Assembly: GCF_001425165.1 (NCBI RefSeq)
Contig: NZ_LMDU01000001.1
Span: 776,075-840,074 of the forward strand
Direction: 5' to 3'
Source: Pelomonas sp. Root405
GTDB taxonomy: Bacteria; Pseudomonadota; Gammaproteobacteria; Burkholderiales; Burkholderiaceae_C
DNA length: 64,000 bases
Positions 23,883-33,078 of this stretch are shown here, piece after piece (the first letter of the stretch is position 1; the number at the start of each line of letters is the position of its first letter). The notes beneath the pieces are model-generated. The model ran no database searches, was not told the origin of the DNA, and saw nothing but the letters and a program-made list of their open reading frames with translations. The position numbers were made by a program, and so were the translations under genes.

Positions 23883-24733
23883 GGCAATTGATTCGTGGAC
23901 TGGCCCTGGTGGCCCTCGTGCTGGGCCTGGCAGGCTGCCAGACGGTACAAGGCGTGGGCAAGCGCGTGGAGCGTGCCGTCGACAAGGTCATGGGCTCCAA
24001 AGGCCAGCGGCTGGATCCCTGGGAGTCGTGGAACCGCAAGGTCTTCGCCTTCAACGAGAGGCTGGATGAGAACGTGCTGAAGCCTGTGGCCACGGCCTAC
24101 TCCGAGGTCGTGCCATCACCCGTCCGCCAGGGCATCGACAACTTCTTCGGCAACATCGGCGACGCGTGGTCGGCCGTCAATCTGATGCTGCAGGGCCGCT
24201 TCAAGCCCGGCGTCGAGCAGGGCATGCGTTTCGCGGTGAATTCAACGCTCGGCCTGGCCGGTGTGCTCGATATCGCCACGGAAGCGGGCCTGGAGAAGAA
24301 CAGCCAGGACTTCGGCAAGACGCTGGGCAAGTGGGGCATGGGCACGGGCGCCTATGTCGTCTGGCCGGTATTCGGGCCCTCCTCGGTGCGGGATTCCATT
24401 GCATTGCCGGTCGACTGGCAGGCGTCACCCGCCGTGGTTTTCGACGGTGGCGGCAGCAAGGTGGGCATCACGGCGCTGAATTTGGTCAACACCCGTGCCA
24501 ACTTCCTGCGGGCGGGCGACATGCTGGAAGGCATCGCGCTGGACAAGTACACCTTCTACCGTGACGCCTATCTGCAGCGGCGCGGCAGCTTTGATGACGA
24601 CGACGAGTACGAGGTGCTGGTCCCGGGCAACGGGGCTTCGGCACCAGCTGCAGCGGCACCCGAGGCCGCGGCATCAGCGCCCGCGGCGACGGCAAAGAAA
24701 CCCGCTGATCCGGCGTCTGCCGCGTCGCGGTAA
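23879..24733 (+). CDS. mlaA: Mla outer-membrane lipoprotein MlaA (VacJ)
   Basis: A 284-residue outer-membrane lipoprotein that removes mislocalised phospholipids from the outer leaflet. The lipobox is LAGC (Cys20), and the VacJ core is clear: DPWESWNRKVFAFNERLDE, NFFGNIGDAW, FAVNSTLGLAGVLDIATE and YVVWPVFGPSS. The C-terminal tail is a low-complexity Ala/Pro run. It begins with GTG overlapping mlaD. In E. coli mlaA is unlinked; here it is inside the operon, as in many betaproteobacteria. Confidence 0.95.
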   Translation: MRQLIRGLALVALVLGLAGCQTVQGVGKRVERAVDKVMGSKGQRLDPWESWNRKVFAFNERLDENVLKPVATAYSEVVPSPVRQGIDNFFGNIGDAWSAVNLMLQGRFKPGVEQGMRFAVNSTLGLAGVLDIATEAGLEKNSQDFGKTLGKWGMGTGAYVVWPVFGPSSVRDSIALPVDWQASPAVVFDGGGSKVGITALNLVNTRANFLRAGDMLEGIALDKYTFYRDAYLQRRGSFDDDDEYEVLVPGNGASAPAAAAPEAAASAPAATAKKPADPASAASR

Positions 24734-24825
24734 ACAACTCGTTTCCTTGCGTCCCGGCGCGAGCAGCCAACCGAAACCCGCGCAGGCGCGTTTAGCGACT
24801 GCCCCTGTACAGAGAAAGTGACACC

Positions 24826-25464
24826 ATGACTTTGCTGACTTCCTTGCGCCGCCTGCTGACTTTGGCCACCTTGGGCCTGGGTCTTGTGCACGGCGCCCAC
24901 GCAGCCGATGCCACTGCGCCGGACCAGCTGATCCGCCAGCTGTCGCTGGAGACCATCGAAGCCGTCAAGGCCGACAAGGACATCCAGGCCGGCAACGTCA
25001 ACAAGATCATCGCCCTGGTGGACACCAAGGTGATGCCCCATGTCAACTTCCAGCGCATGACGGCCTCTGCGGTCGGCCGCTTCTGGCGCCAGGCCACCCC
25101 GGACCAGCAGGCCAAGCTGCAGGCTGAATTCAAGACGCTGCTTGTGCGCACCTATGCCGGCGCACTGACGCAGGTCAAGGACCAGACCATTGCGCTGAAG
25201 CCGCTGCGCGCCCAGCCCACTGACGCCGAGGTGGTCGTTCGCACCGAGATCCGTGGCAAGGGCGACCCGATCCAGCTCGACTACCGCCTGGAGAAGGCCG
25301 GCGCCGTTTGGAAGATCTACGACGTCAATGTGCTTGGCATCTGGCTGGCTGATCAGTACCGCAACAGCTTCGCGCAGGAAATTGGCGCCAACGGCATCGA
25401 TGGCCTGATCAAAAGCCTGGCCGACAAGAACGCCAAGGCCGGTGCGACGGCTGCCAAGAGCTGA
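24826..25464 (+). CDS. mlaC: Mla periplasmic phospholipid-binding protein
   Basis: A 212-residue periplasmic shuttle between MlaA and MlaD. Sec signal peptide with cleavage after AHA (about residue 26), then the MlaC/Ttg2D fold (ALVDTKVMPHVNFQRMTASA, VKIYDVNVLGIWLADQYRNSF-like block). ATG 24826 lies 92 nt after mlaA, the largest gap in the operon, with AGAGAAAG upstream. Confidence 0.95.
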   Translation: MTLLTSLRRLLTLATLGLGLVHGAHAADATAPDQLIRQLSLETIEAVKADKDIQAGNVNKIIALVDTKVMPHVNFQRMTASAVGRFWRQATPDQQAKLQAEFKTLLVRTYAGALTQVKDQTIALKPLRAQPTDAEVVVRTEIRGKGDPIQLDYRLEKAGAVWKIYDVNVLGIWLADQYRNSFAQEIGANGIDGLIKSLADKNAKAGATAAKS

Positions 25465-25466
25465 TC

Positions 25467-25775
25467 TTGAGTGGCCTGAAGCTGCCCGCACGGCTGCGCA
25501 CGGATGGCGCTCGCGCCGCCTGGGCGCAGATGTCGCCGGCGCTGCGCGCCGAGGCCGCCCAGGTGCTGGCTGCTGCTGGCACGGAGGTGCGGCTGTCGGC
25601 CGCCGAACTGACGGATTTCGATTCGTCAGCACTGAGCCTGCTGCTGTCCGCCGCACGCCAGTGCAGCGAGCAAGGCGCGACGCTCAAGCTCAATGACGCG
25701 CCGGACAAGCTGCGTGAGCTGGCTCGCGTCTACGGCGTTGCAGAATTGCTCTGGGCGCCGCCGGCCGTCGTTTAG
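25467..25775 (+). CDS. mlaB: Mla STAS-domain protein
   Basis: A 102-residue cytoplasmic STAS protein that binds MlaF and stabilises the transporter. The core has the usual DSSALSLLLSAAR helix after a short beta-sheet (VRLSAAELTDF). The start is a TTG 2 nt after the mlaC stop. It ends one base before the end of the convergent hexR gene. Low sequence conservation is usual for the family; operon position is strong support. Confidence 0.88.
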   Translation: MSGLKLPARLRTDGARAAWAQMSPALRAEAAQVLAAAGTEVRLSAAELTDFDSSALSLLLSAARQCSEQGATLKLNDAPDKLRELARVYGVAELLWAPPAVV

Positions 25776-25776
25776 T

Positions 25777-26643
25777 TCAACCAGCGTAGCGTTTGGCGCG
25801 CAGGTTCTTCTTGATCTCTTGCAGCATGGGCCGCAGCTGCTGGCCCAGTCGCAGCGCCACGCCGGTCGTCAGGATGTCCACCGCGATAAGGTGAAGCAGC
25901 CGCGACACCATCGGGCTGTAGCGGTCGAAGTCCTCGGGATGGTCCACCGCCAGCAGGATCTGGTTGGGGCCCAGCGCCAACTGCGCAAGAGGCGAGGCGC
26001 TGGCCGTGATGATGATGATGGTCGCGCCCTTCTTGCGCGCAATCTCCGCAGCATCCAGCAGATCGCGGCTGCGGCCGGAGTTGCTGATGATGACGGCGCA
26101 GTCGCCGGGCGCCAGCATCGTCGCGCTCATCAGCTGCACATGGCCGTCGCTGTTGGCGGCGGTGTTGACGCCGAGGCGGAAGAACTTGTGCTGGGCATCC
26201 TGGGCCACGATGCCGGAGTTGCCGACGCCGTAGAACTCGATGCGCTTGTTGTGCCGCGCCGAATCGGCCAGCGCGTCGATGGCGCGCTCGAAGGCATGGC
26301 TGGCCGCATCGTTGCGGTAGTGCAGTAGCGCGGCGACCGCGTTGTCGACCACCTTGACGATGATGTCCTGCGGCTTGTCGTCCTCGTCCACGGCGCGGTG
26401 CACGAAGGGCACGCCCTCGTTGACGCTGCCGGCGAGCTTCAGCTTGAAGTCGGCCAGCCCGTCGTAGCCGACGCTGCGGCAGAAGCGCACCACCGTCGGC
26501 TTGGACACATGCGACCGGTCGGCCAGCTCGCTGACCGGCAGGCTGGCGAAGCTGCGGGCGTCGAGCAGCAGCAGTTTTGCCACCCGTTGTTCAGCGGGCG
26601 GCAGTGCCGGCAAGGCGGCTTTGACACGCTCCAGAATGCTCAT
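25777..26643 (-). CDS. hexR: RpiR-family transcriptional regulator, probable HexR
   Basis: A 288-residue regulator with an N-terminal RpiR helix-turn-helix (SELADRSHVSKPTVVRFCRSVG, residues 37-58 region) and a C-terminal SIS sugar-phosphate-binding domain (VGNSGIVAQDAQHKF; ISNSGRSRDLLDAAEIARKKG). HexR senses 2-keto-3-deoxy-6-phosphogluconate and controls central sugar genes. It lies directly after zwf and opposite tal-pgi, which supports the assignment. ATG 26643 has GGGGAG upstream; the longer open frame overlaps zwf out of frame. A small hairpin (26676-26690) separates it from zwf. Confidence 0.85.
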   Translation of the reverse strand: MSILERVKAALPALPPAEQRVAKLLLLDARSFASLPVSELADRSHVSKPTVVRFCRSVGYDGLADFKLKLAGSVNEGVPFVHRAVDEDDKPQDIIVKVVDNAVAALLHYRNDAASHAFERAIDALADSARHNKRIEFYGVGNSGIVAQDAQHKFFRLGVNTAANSDGHVQLMSATMLAPGDCAVIISNSGRSRDLLDAAEIARKKGATIIIITASASPLAQLALGPNQILLAVDHPEDFDRYSPMVSRLLHLIAVDILTTGVALRLGQQLRPMLQEIKKNLRAKRYAG

Positions 26644-26725
26644 TTCAGCTCCCCGCTCAACGGGTACGTTGCGCGGCCCTCCGAGAGGGCGCGGCCTTGC
26701 TTGGGGCGGCCCGGCGCAGCGGCCT

Positions 26726-28171
26726 TCATTGCTCTTCCGCCCAGTGGAAACCATCGCGTGCGACCAGCGCGCTGGCGGCGGCCGGGCCCCAGGACCCCGC
26801 CGAGTAGGGGCGCGGGCCGCTGGCATCAGCCGCCCACGCATCGAGGATGGGTTCGACCCAGCGCCAGGCCTGCTCCTGCTCGTCGCTGCGCACAAAAAGG
26901 TTGAGGCGACCGGCAATCGCGTCCAGCAGCAGGCGCTCGTAGGCGCCGACGCGCTGGGTTGCAAAGGCCTTGTCGAAGTCCAGGTCCAGCGACACCGGCG
27001 TCAGCTGCTCGCCATGGCCGGCGCCCTTCTGGGCCAGCAGTTGCAGCTCCAGGCCGTCCTCGGGCTGCAGCTTGATGACCAGGCGGTTGGGCTGGCTCGC
27101 ACCGGGGAAGATCTTGTGCGGCACGGGGCGGAAGTTGACGACGATCTGCGCATCGCGCTCGGCCAGGCGCTTGCCGGTGCGCAGGTAGAAGGGCACGCCG
27201 GCCCAGCGCCAGTTGTTGACCTCGGTGCGCAGCGCGACGAAGGTTTCGCAGGCACTGTCCGGTGGCACCTTGACCTCTTCCAGATAGCCCGGCACGGCCT
27301 TGCCTTCGATGCTGCCGGCGCGGTACGTGCCACGCACGACGTCGCGGGCCACGCTATCAGGCGTGAAGGGCTTGAGCGAGCGCAGGACCTTGAGCTTCTC
27401 GTCGCGGATCGCGTCGGCATCGTTGCGCGCCGGAGGCTCCATCGCGATCATCGTCAGCAGCTGCAGCGCATGGTTCTGGATCATGTCGCGCAGCGCGCCG
27501 GTGCCGTCGTAGAACGCCCCGCGTGTGCCCACGCCCAGGCGCTCGGCCAGCGTGATCTGGATGTTGGCGATGCTTTCGCGGCGCCACAGCGGCTCGAACA
27601 GCGCATTTCCGAAGCGCAGCGCCATCAGGTTCTGCACGGACGGCTTGCCGAGGTAGTGGTCGATGCGGAAGGCCTGGCTTTCGGCAAAGACGCTGCGCAC
27701 CGCACGGTTGATCTCCTGCGCGCTGGCCAGGTCATGGCCCAGCGGCTTCTCCAGCACCACCCGCACCTTGTCGTGGTTCAGGCCGACGGCGCCGAGCTGC
27801 TGGCAGATGCCCGTGAAGAGGTGCGGGCTGGTGGCCAGATAAAGCACGACGGTGTCGGCGTTGCGGGCATCGAGCCAGTCCTTGAGCCCTTGGTAGTGGT
27901 CGGGCTGGGACAGGTCCATGCGGCGGTAGTGGATCAACGCGCCGAACTGCTCGAACTCCTCGTCGGTCGGCCGCTTGGCGCCGTCGACTTCGCGGAAGCG
28001 CTCCTTCAGCCATTCGCGGTAGCGCTCGTCCGTCTGCTCGTCACGTGCGACGGCGAGAATGCGACCGCCTTCGGGCAACTTGCCGTGCCGGAAGGCCTGA
28101 AACAGCGCGGGCATCAGCTTGCGCCACGTCAGGTCACCGGTGCCGCCGAAAAACACGAGATCGAAAGACAT
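26726..28171 (-). CDS. zwf: Glucose-6-phosphate 1-dehydrogenase
   Basis: Oxidises glucose-6-phosphate with NADP to 6-phosphogluconolactone, feeding the Entner-Doudoroff and pentose phosphate routes. The 481-residue enzyme has the nucleotide motif GGTGDL (residues 9-14), EKPLGHDL and the active-site RIDHYLGKPSVQN. ATG 28171 is chosen; a GTG/ATG-less extension upstream is unsupported. It is transcribed divergently from tal-pgi and is followed by hexR. Confidence 0.97.
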   Translation of the reverse strand: MSFDLVFFGGTGDLTWRKLMPALFQAFRHGKLPEGGRILAVARDEQTDERYREWLKERFREVDGAKRPTDEEFEQFGALIHYRRMDLSQPDHYQGLKDWLDARNADTVVLYLATSPHLFTGICQQLGAVGLNHDKVRVVLEKPLGHDLASAQEINRAVRSVFAESQAFRIDHYLGKPSVQNLMALRFGNALFEPLWRRESIANIQITLAERLGVGTRGAFYDGTGALRDMIQNHALQLLTMIAMEPPARNDADAIRDEKLKVLRSLKPFTPDSVARDVVRGTYRAGSIEGKAVPGYLEEVKVPPDSACETFVALRTEVNNWRWAGVPFYLRTGKRLAERDAQIVVNFRPVPHKIFPGASQPNRLVIKLQPEDGLELQLLAQKGAGHGEQLTPVSLDLDFDKAFATQRVGAYERLLLDAIAGRLNLFVRSDEQEQAWRWVEPILDAWAADASGPRPYSAGSWGPAAASALVARDGFHWAEEQ

Positions 28172-28214
28172 TTGCGGGGTCTCCAGGCCAGCTCTTCCCA
28201 TGGAGCGCTAACCG

Positions 28215-28243
28215 TTGTGTAACTTAGTTTCGTGAAATACTAT
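28215..28243 (+). promoter_or_regulatory. Candidate promoter and HexR-type operator upstream of tal
   Basis: TTGTGT (28215-28220), a 17-nt spacer and TACTAT (28238-28243) could be a sigma-70 promoter for tal-pgi. Overlapping it, TAGTTTCGTGAAATACTA (28225-28242) is a near-palindrome (TAGT...ACTA outside, TTTC/GAAA inside). A repressor bound there would block the promoter. Assignment to HexR is inferred from the adjacent regulator gene, not from a known consensus match. Confidence 0.45.
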
Positions 28244-28293
28244 GCAGCAGTTTCTTCGCCGGGTCAATCCAGTCGACCCGTAAAGGCCCATCC

Positions 28294-29235
28294 ATGAACC
28301 AGCTCGATCAGCTCAAAGCCTTCACCACTGTCGTTGCCGACACCGGCAACTTCCTGCAACTGGCGCAGTTCGCGCCGCGAGATGCAACGACCAATCCTTC
28401 CCTGATCCTGAAGGCCGTGCAGTCGGCCGACTACGCGCCGCTGTTGACTGAAACGGTTGCGGCGCACCGCGGCAAGCCGCTCGACGAGATCGTCGACCAG
28501 GTGCTCGTGCGCTTCGGCCTTGAGATCCTGAAGGTTGTGCCGGGGCGTGTGTCGACCGAGGTCGATGCGCGCCTGAGTTTCGACAAGGCTGCCAGCCTGT
28601 CGCGCGCCCGCCGCATCATTGGGTTGTACGAGGCGGCTGGCATCGGCCGTGAACGCGTCCTGATCAAGCTGGCATCCACCTGGGAAGGCATCCAGGCCGC
28701 TGCAGAGCTTGAGCGCGAGGGCATCCGCTGCAACCTGACGCTGCTGTTCGCCTTTGCCCAGGCGGTGGCCTGCGGTGAAGCCAAGGTGCAACTGATCTCG
28801 CCCTTCGTCGGCCGCATCTACGACTGGTACAAGAAGTCGGCCGGCGCCGCCTGGGACGAGGCCGCACAGGCTGGCGCGAACGACCCGGGCGTGAAGTCGG
28901 TGACTCAGATCTATGCCTACTTCAAGCAGCACGGCATCAAGACCGAAGTGATGGGCGCCAGCTTCCGCAACATCGGCCAGATCCAGGCGCTGGCGGGCTG
29001 CGACCTGCTGACCATCAGCCCCGACCTGCTGGCGCAACTGCAGGCGACAGACGCCAAGCTGGAGCGGGCGCTCGATCCGGCCAAGTCGTCGGCAGTACCA
29101 GCGATGCACCTCGACGAAGCCGCCTTCCGCTTTGCGCTGAACGAGGACGCGATGGCGACCGAGAAGCTGGCCGAAGGCATCCGCCAGTTCGCCGTTGACG
29201 CTGTGAAGCTGGACAAACTCATCGAAGCAGCCTGA
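28294..29235 (+). CDS. tal: Transaldolase
   Basis: Pentose phosphate enzyme moving a dihydroxyacetone unit between sugar phosphates. The 313-residue protein is of the classical TalB type: [12 protein letters not shown] near the N-terminus and the Schiff-base lysine K125 in [16 protein letters not shown]. It is followed 2 nt later by pgi, so the two are co-transcribed. Confidence 0.97.
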   Translation: MNQLDQLKAFTTVVADTGNFLQLAQFAPRDATTNPSLILKAVQSADYAPLLTETVAAHRGKPLDEIVDQVLVRFGLEILKVVPGRVSTEVDARLSFDKAASLSRARRIIGLYEAAGIGRERVLIKLASTWEGIQAAAELEREGIRCNLTLLFAFAQAVACGEAKVQLISPFVGRIYDWYKKSAGAAWDEAAQAGANDPGVKSVTQIYAYFKQHGIKTEVMGASFRNIGQIQALAGCDLLTISPDLLAQLQATDAKLERALDPAKSSAVPAMHLDEAAFRFALNEDAMATEKLAEGIRQFAVDAVKLDKLIEAA

Positions 29236-29237
29236 CC

Positions 29238-30857
29238 ATGACGACCCGCTGCGACCTGTCTCCCGTCTGGGCCGAGCTCCAAGCCCACTACGCCGCGAGT
29301 GGTCGCGGCTTCGACATCCGCACCGCCTTTGCGTCCGACGCGGGGCGCTTCGGCGCGCTGTCTTTCGAGGCGCCCGAGGTCTTTGCCGACCTGTCCAAGA
29401 ACCGCATCGACACGCCGACGCTGGCGCTGCTGGTGAAGCTGGCCCGCGACTGCGGCCTGGAGGCGCGGCGTGACGCGCTGTTGCGTGGCGACCCGGTCAA
29501 CCACACCGAGGGCCGCGCGGTGCTTCACACGGCGCTGCGCGCGCCGGCGGGCAGCGATGCACCCTTCCATGCCGAGGTGCAGGCGTCGCTGGACGCGATG
29601 CTGGCCTTTGCCGAAAGCGTGCGCCGTGGCGCGCGCGGCCAGATCACCGACGTTGTGCACATCGGCATCGGTGGCAGCGACCTCGGCCCGGCGATGGTCG
29701 TGCAGGCACTGCAGGCCTTTGGGCGCCGCGACCTGAAGCTGCATTTCGTGTCCAACGTGGACGGGCACGATTTGGCACCCGTGTTGGCCGGCCTGGATGC
29801 GGCGAACACGCTCTTTGTGGTTGCATCCAAAACCTTCACAACCCAGGAGACGCTGGCCAACGCGCAGGCCGCCAAGGCCTGGTTCCTGGCGGCCGGCGGC
29901 ACGGACGTGGCACGCCACTTCGTCGCGACAAGCAGCAACACGGCCGCTGCCGCCGCCTTTGGCATCGACACCGCCTTCGGCTTCTGGGACTGGGTCGGCG
30001 GCCGTTACTCGCTTTGGTCGGTCATCGGCCTGCCCATCGCCATTGCGGTCGGCGCGAGCAACTTCCGCGACCTTTTGGCCGGCGCGCACGCGATGGATGG
30101 GCACTTTGCGTCCGCATCGCTTGAGCAGAACCTGCCCGTGCTGCTCGGCCTGGTCGACATCTGGTATCGCAACTTCCACGGCTTCACCAGCCGCAGCGTG
30201 GCGCCCTACCACCAGGGCCTGCGTCGCCTGCCGGCCTATCTGCAGCAGCTGGAGATGGAAAGCAACGGCAAGGGCGTGGACCTGGACGGCAATGCGTTGC
30301 GCTTGAGCACCTCGCCCGTCGTCTGGGGTGAGGCGGGCACCAATGGCCAGCACGCCTATTTCCAGATGCTGCACCAGGGCACCGACGTCATCCCGGTCGA
30401 GTTCATCGCCGTCAAGCGCCCCAACCATGGCGCGAGCGGCGAGCTGGCCACCAAGTTGGCCGACCAGCACCGCAAGCTGCTGGCCAACTGCCTCGCGCAG
30501 AGCCAGGCGCTGATGCAGGGCAAGACGGCCGAAGAGGCCCTCGCCGAAAAGGCGCCGACGGCGTCAGCCACCTTGGACCGCGACGTGCTGTCCCGTCACC
30601 GCAGCTTCCCCGGCAACCGGCCGAGCACGATGCTGGTGTTGGACGCGCTGACGCCGCGTTCACTTGGCGCCTTGATCGCCCTTTACGAGCACCGTGTTTT
30701 CGTCACGGGCGCGCTCTGGGGCATCAACAGCTTCGACCAGTGGGGGGTGGAGCTCGGCAAGGCGCTGTGCAATCAACTCCTGCCGCGTCTGGAATCGGGC
30801 GACGCGACCGGGCTGGACGGCTCGACCGCCGGCCTGCTGGCCCGGTTGACGGCATGA
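29238..30857 (+). CDS. pgi: Glucose-6-phosphate isomerase
   Basis: Interconverts glucose-6-phosphate and fructose-6-phosphate. The 539-residue protein shows the PGI blocks IGIGGSDLGPAMV, VASKTFTTQETLANA, WVGGRYSLWSVIGLP and the C-terminal INSFDQWGVELGK. It starts 2 nt after tal and its stop overlaps the next start (ATGA). Confidence 0.97.
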   Translation: MTTRCDLSPVWAELQAHYAASGRGFDIRTAFASDAGRFGALSFEAPEVFADLSKNRIDTPTLALLVKLARDCGLEARRDALLRGDPVNHTEGRAVLHTALRAPAGSDAPFHAEVQASLDAMLAFAESVRRGARGQITDVVHIGIGGSDLGPAMVVQALQAFGRRDLKLHFVSNVDGHDLAPVLAGLDAANTLFVVASKTFTTQETLANAQAAKAWFLAAGGTDVARHFVATSSNTAAAAAFGIDTAFGFWDWVGGRYSLWSVIGLPIAIAVGASNFRDLLAGAHAMDGHFASASLEQNLPVLLGLVDIWYRNFHGFTSRSVAPYHQGLRRLPAYLQQLEMESNGKGVDLDGNALRLSTSPVVWGEAGTNGQHAYFQMLHQGTDVIPVEFIAVKRPNHGASGELATKLADQHRKLLANCLAQSQALMQGKTAEEALAEKAPTASATLDRDVLSRHRSFPGNRPSTMLVLDALTPRSLGALIALYEHRVFVTGALWGINSFDQWGVELGKALCNQLLPRLESGDATGLDGSTAGLLARLTA

Positions 30858-31474
30858 AGATCGTCTTCGACTTCGGCGGCGTCGTGTTCCGCTGGCATCC
30901 CGCCAGTTTCCTTGCCCGCATCTGGCCGCATCGCGTCGAGACGCTGGAGCAGGGGGCGGCAATCGCAGCCCAGTTCTTCCAGAACTACGGTGGTGACTGG
31001 GGACTGTTCGACCAGGGCCTCATCGGTGCTGACGAGGTGGTGCGCCGCATTGCCGCCCGCACGGGCTGGCCGCGCGGCGAGGTCGCCGCTGTCGTGCGCG
31101 CGGTGCCGGATGAGCTGATGCCCATCCCCGGCACCGTCGTGCTGATCCGCGACCTGCGCGCCGCCGGGCACACGTTGCATTTCCTGTCCAACATGCCCGA
31201 GCCTTACGCTGACCATCTCAGCCAGACCTATCCGCTGGGCGAGTGGTTCGAGTCAGGCCTGTTTTCCGGCCGCATCAAGCAGATCAAGCCGAGCGCCGAG
31301 ATCTTTGCGATGGCCGAGAAGCATTTCAACGCGCAGCCGCATGAACTGCTTTTCCTGGACGACCACCCGGTGAACGTCGACACCGCGCTGTCGCGCGATT
31401 GGCAGGCCTTCCTGTTCACCGATGCCGCCAGCGCGCGGCGCGAACTGGTGTCGCGGCGCTTGCTCAGTGCATGA
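30854..31474 (+). CDS. HAD-superfamily phosphatase (YihX-like)
   Basis: A 206-residue HAD subfamily IA hydrolase. The nucleophile motif is FDFGGVV (Asp6 region), motif II is FLSNMP, motif III the Lys of KPSAEIF, and motif [13 protein letters not shown]. Closest in pattern to YihX alpha-glucose-1-phosphatase and to relatives that act on small sugar phosphates, which fits its coupling to pgi (ATGA overlap). Substrate not determined by sequence. Its 3' end overlaps the convergent yacG by 11 nt. Confidence 0.8.
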   Translation: MKIVFDFGGVVFRWHPASFLARIWPHRVETLEQGAAIAAQFFQNYGGDWGLFDQGLIGADEVVRRIAARTGWPRGEVAAVVRAVPDELMPIPGTVVLIRDLRAAGHTLHFLSNMPEPYADHLSQTYPLGEWFESGLFSGRIKQIKPSAEIFAMAEKHFNAQPHELLFLDDHPVNVDTALSRDWQAFLFTDAASARRELVSRRLLSA

Positions 31475-31679
31475 GCCGGTCGCCGTCCGAGCCCTGCTCA
31501 TCGGGCTCCTCGGGCGGCGCGGCCGGTACGCGGAAGGACTCGCTGGCCCAGGCGCCCAGGTCGATCTGCCGGCAGCGCTCGCTGCAGAACGGCCGCCACT
31601 TGTTGCTGGGTGCGAACACGCTGTCGCCGCCGCATTGCGGGCAGCGCACGATGCGCTCGCCTTGGGCGTTGGTCTTCAT
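31464..31679 (-). CDS. yacG: DNA gyrase inhibitor/zinc-binding protein YacG
   Basis: A 71-residue zinc protein. The four ligands are C13, C16 (CPQC), C32 and C36 (CSERC), followed by the conserved DLGAWASE; the rest is an acidic tail. YacG binds GyrB in E. coli. Last gene of the pilD-coaE-zapD-yacG run, the normal order. Confidence 0.93.
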   Translation of the reverse strand: MKTNAQGERIVRCPQCGGDSVFAPSNKWRPFCSERCRQIDLGAWASESFRVPAAPPEEPDEQGSDGDRLMH

Positions 31680-31686
31680 TTGATGT

Positions 31687-32442
31687 CTATTGGCAAAGCG
31701 CCAGCTCGAAGCCGATGTCTTCAGGGGCCAGCTTGAGTCGGCCGTCCTCGTCCTGGCGCATCAGCCGGATGGAAATCATCAAGCGGTGGCCCGAGATTTC
31801 AGGGATCAGCCCCAGGCTGGGGTCGATGCGCATGCGCAGCAACTGGTAGACGCGACCCGGCGGCAGGCTTTGCTGGAACTGGCCGGCGGTGGCCGCGACC
31901 TTGTGCGGGCTGCCTGCATCACGCAGCAGGCCGAGCAGCACCTGCAAGGCCTCGGCCATCGGCATCAGCGTTTGCGCCCATGACATCAGATCCTTGCGGC
32001 GACGTACGGGCAGCAGCTGCTGCCAGTTGTAGTAGGCCGGCAGATCGAACTCGCAGGTGCCGCCCGGGATGCTGATGCGGCTGCGGATGCTCATCAACCA
32101 GTCGTTGCCCGTCAGTGCCGTGCCGGTCTTGCCAGCAACGGCGTTCAGCCGCTGGTATGCGCCGTCGATGCGAGCGACTACCTCGTCGAGCCGCGCCTCA
32201 TCCAGGCCGGGGCTGCCACGGTAGCCATTGAACTGGGCCTTGTGCTTTTCCAGCTCCTTCAGCAGGTCGCTCTTCAGGTCAGCGCGCGAGGCGACGTCCA
32301 GGATCTCGAACAGCGTGACCAGGGCGAAGTGGTGATCCAGCGCGGTCTCGCGCGCCATCAGCGCACCGAGGCGGTCGAACAGGTGTTCGAGGCGGAGCAT
32401 CGTGCGGATGCTCTCGTTGAACGGGTACTCGTACAGGACCAA
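31687..32442 (-). CDS. zapD: Cell division protein ZapD
   Basis: FtsZ-crosslinking division factor (formerly YacF/DUF1342), 251 residues. Conserved N-terminus [20 protein letters not shown], a helical middle and the C-terminal block [15 protein letters not shown]. No ATG fits; TTG 32442 places the start next to the conserved Y-E-Y-P-F-N, as in the family. It lies 23 nt after coaE and 7 nt before yacG. Confidence 0.92.
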   Translation of the reverse strand: MVLYEYPFNESIRTMLRLEHLFDRLGALMARETALDHHFALVTLFEILDVASRADLKSDLLKELEKHKAQFNGYRGSPGLDEARLDEVVARIDGAYQRLNAVAGKTGTALTGNDWLMSIRSRISIPGGTCEFDLPAYYNWQQLLPVRRRKDLMSWAQTLMPMAEALQVLLGLLRDAGSPHKVAATAGQFQQSLPPGRVYQLLRMRIDPSLGLIPEISGHRLMISIRLMRQDEDGRLKLAPEDIGFELALCQ

Positions 32443-32465
32443 TGGTGTCTCGGGATGGACTGCGA

Positions 32466-33071
32466 TCAGGGCGGCGCGATTGTTTCACAGCCCCAGCGCG
32501 CAGCCAGGGCCAGAACCTCGTTTCTGAGCGCAACAAGTGAGAGGTCATCGTTCCACAAGACCGCATCGGCAGCGGCGCGACGTGCTTGGCGTGTTGCCTG
32601 TGCCGCCAGCGCGCCGTCGATGCGCTCGCGCGTCCAGCCAGGGCGTTGCAGCACGCGGCCGATCTGCGTCTCGGTAGCGCAGTCGACGACGAGCACGCGC
32701 GCGACACGCGACCGCCAGCGCCCCGACTCGACCAGCAAGGGCACGTCGAACACGACAAGGCCGGCCGCAGCCGTCTCGGCTTGCGCAAGCGCCCGGGCTG
32801 TGATCAAGGGATGGAGGATGGCTTCGAGCCGGCGCTTGGCGCTGGCGTCCGAGAAGACGAGGGCGCGCATGCGCTCCCGGTCGAGTGCGCCGTCCGCGGT
32901 GATGAACGCGGCACCGAATTGCTCCTGAACCGCCGGCATGGCGACGCCGCCGGGAAGGGTCAGTGCGCGCGAGATCGCATCGGTGTCAACGATGGTGGCG
33001 CCAGCGTCGCCAAGCATGCTGGCGACCGTGCTCTTGCCGCTGCCGATACCGCCCGTCAGGCCAATCCGCAT
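32466..33071 (-). CDS. coaE: Dephospho-CoA kinase
   Basis: Last step of coenzyme A synthesis. A 201-residue P-loop kinase with GLTGGIGSGKST at residues 4-15, VDTDAISR and VVFDVPLLVESG. ATG 33071 is placed directly before the P-loop strand; the upstream extension overlaps pilD out of frame. The 7-nt gap to pilD indicates co-transcription. Confidence 0.96.
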   Translation of the reverse strand: MRIGLTGGIGSGKSTVASMLGDAGATIVDTDAISRALTLPGGVAMPAVQEQFGAAFITADGALDRERMRALVFSDASAKRRLEAILHPLITARALAQAETAAAGLVVFDVPLLVESGRWRSRVARVLVVDCATETQIGRVLQRPGWTRERIDGALAAQATRQARRAAADAVLWNDDLSLVALRNEVLALAARWGCETIAPP

Positions 33072-33078
33072 CGTGGCG

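Noticed and set aside
26644-26964. 107-residue N-terminal extension of the RpiR regulator
   Set aside because: Overlaps the zwf 3' end in another frame; ATG 26643 has a good ribosome site and starts the DNA-binding domain.
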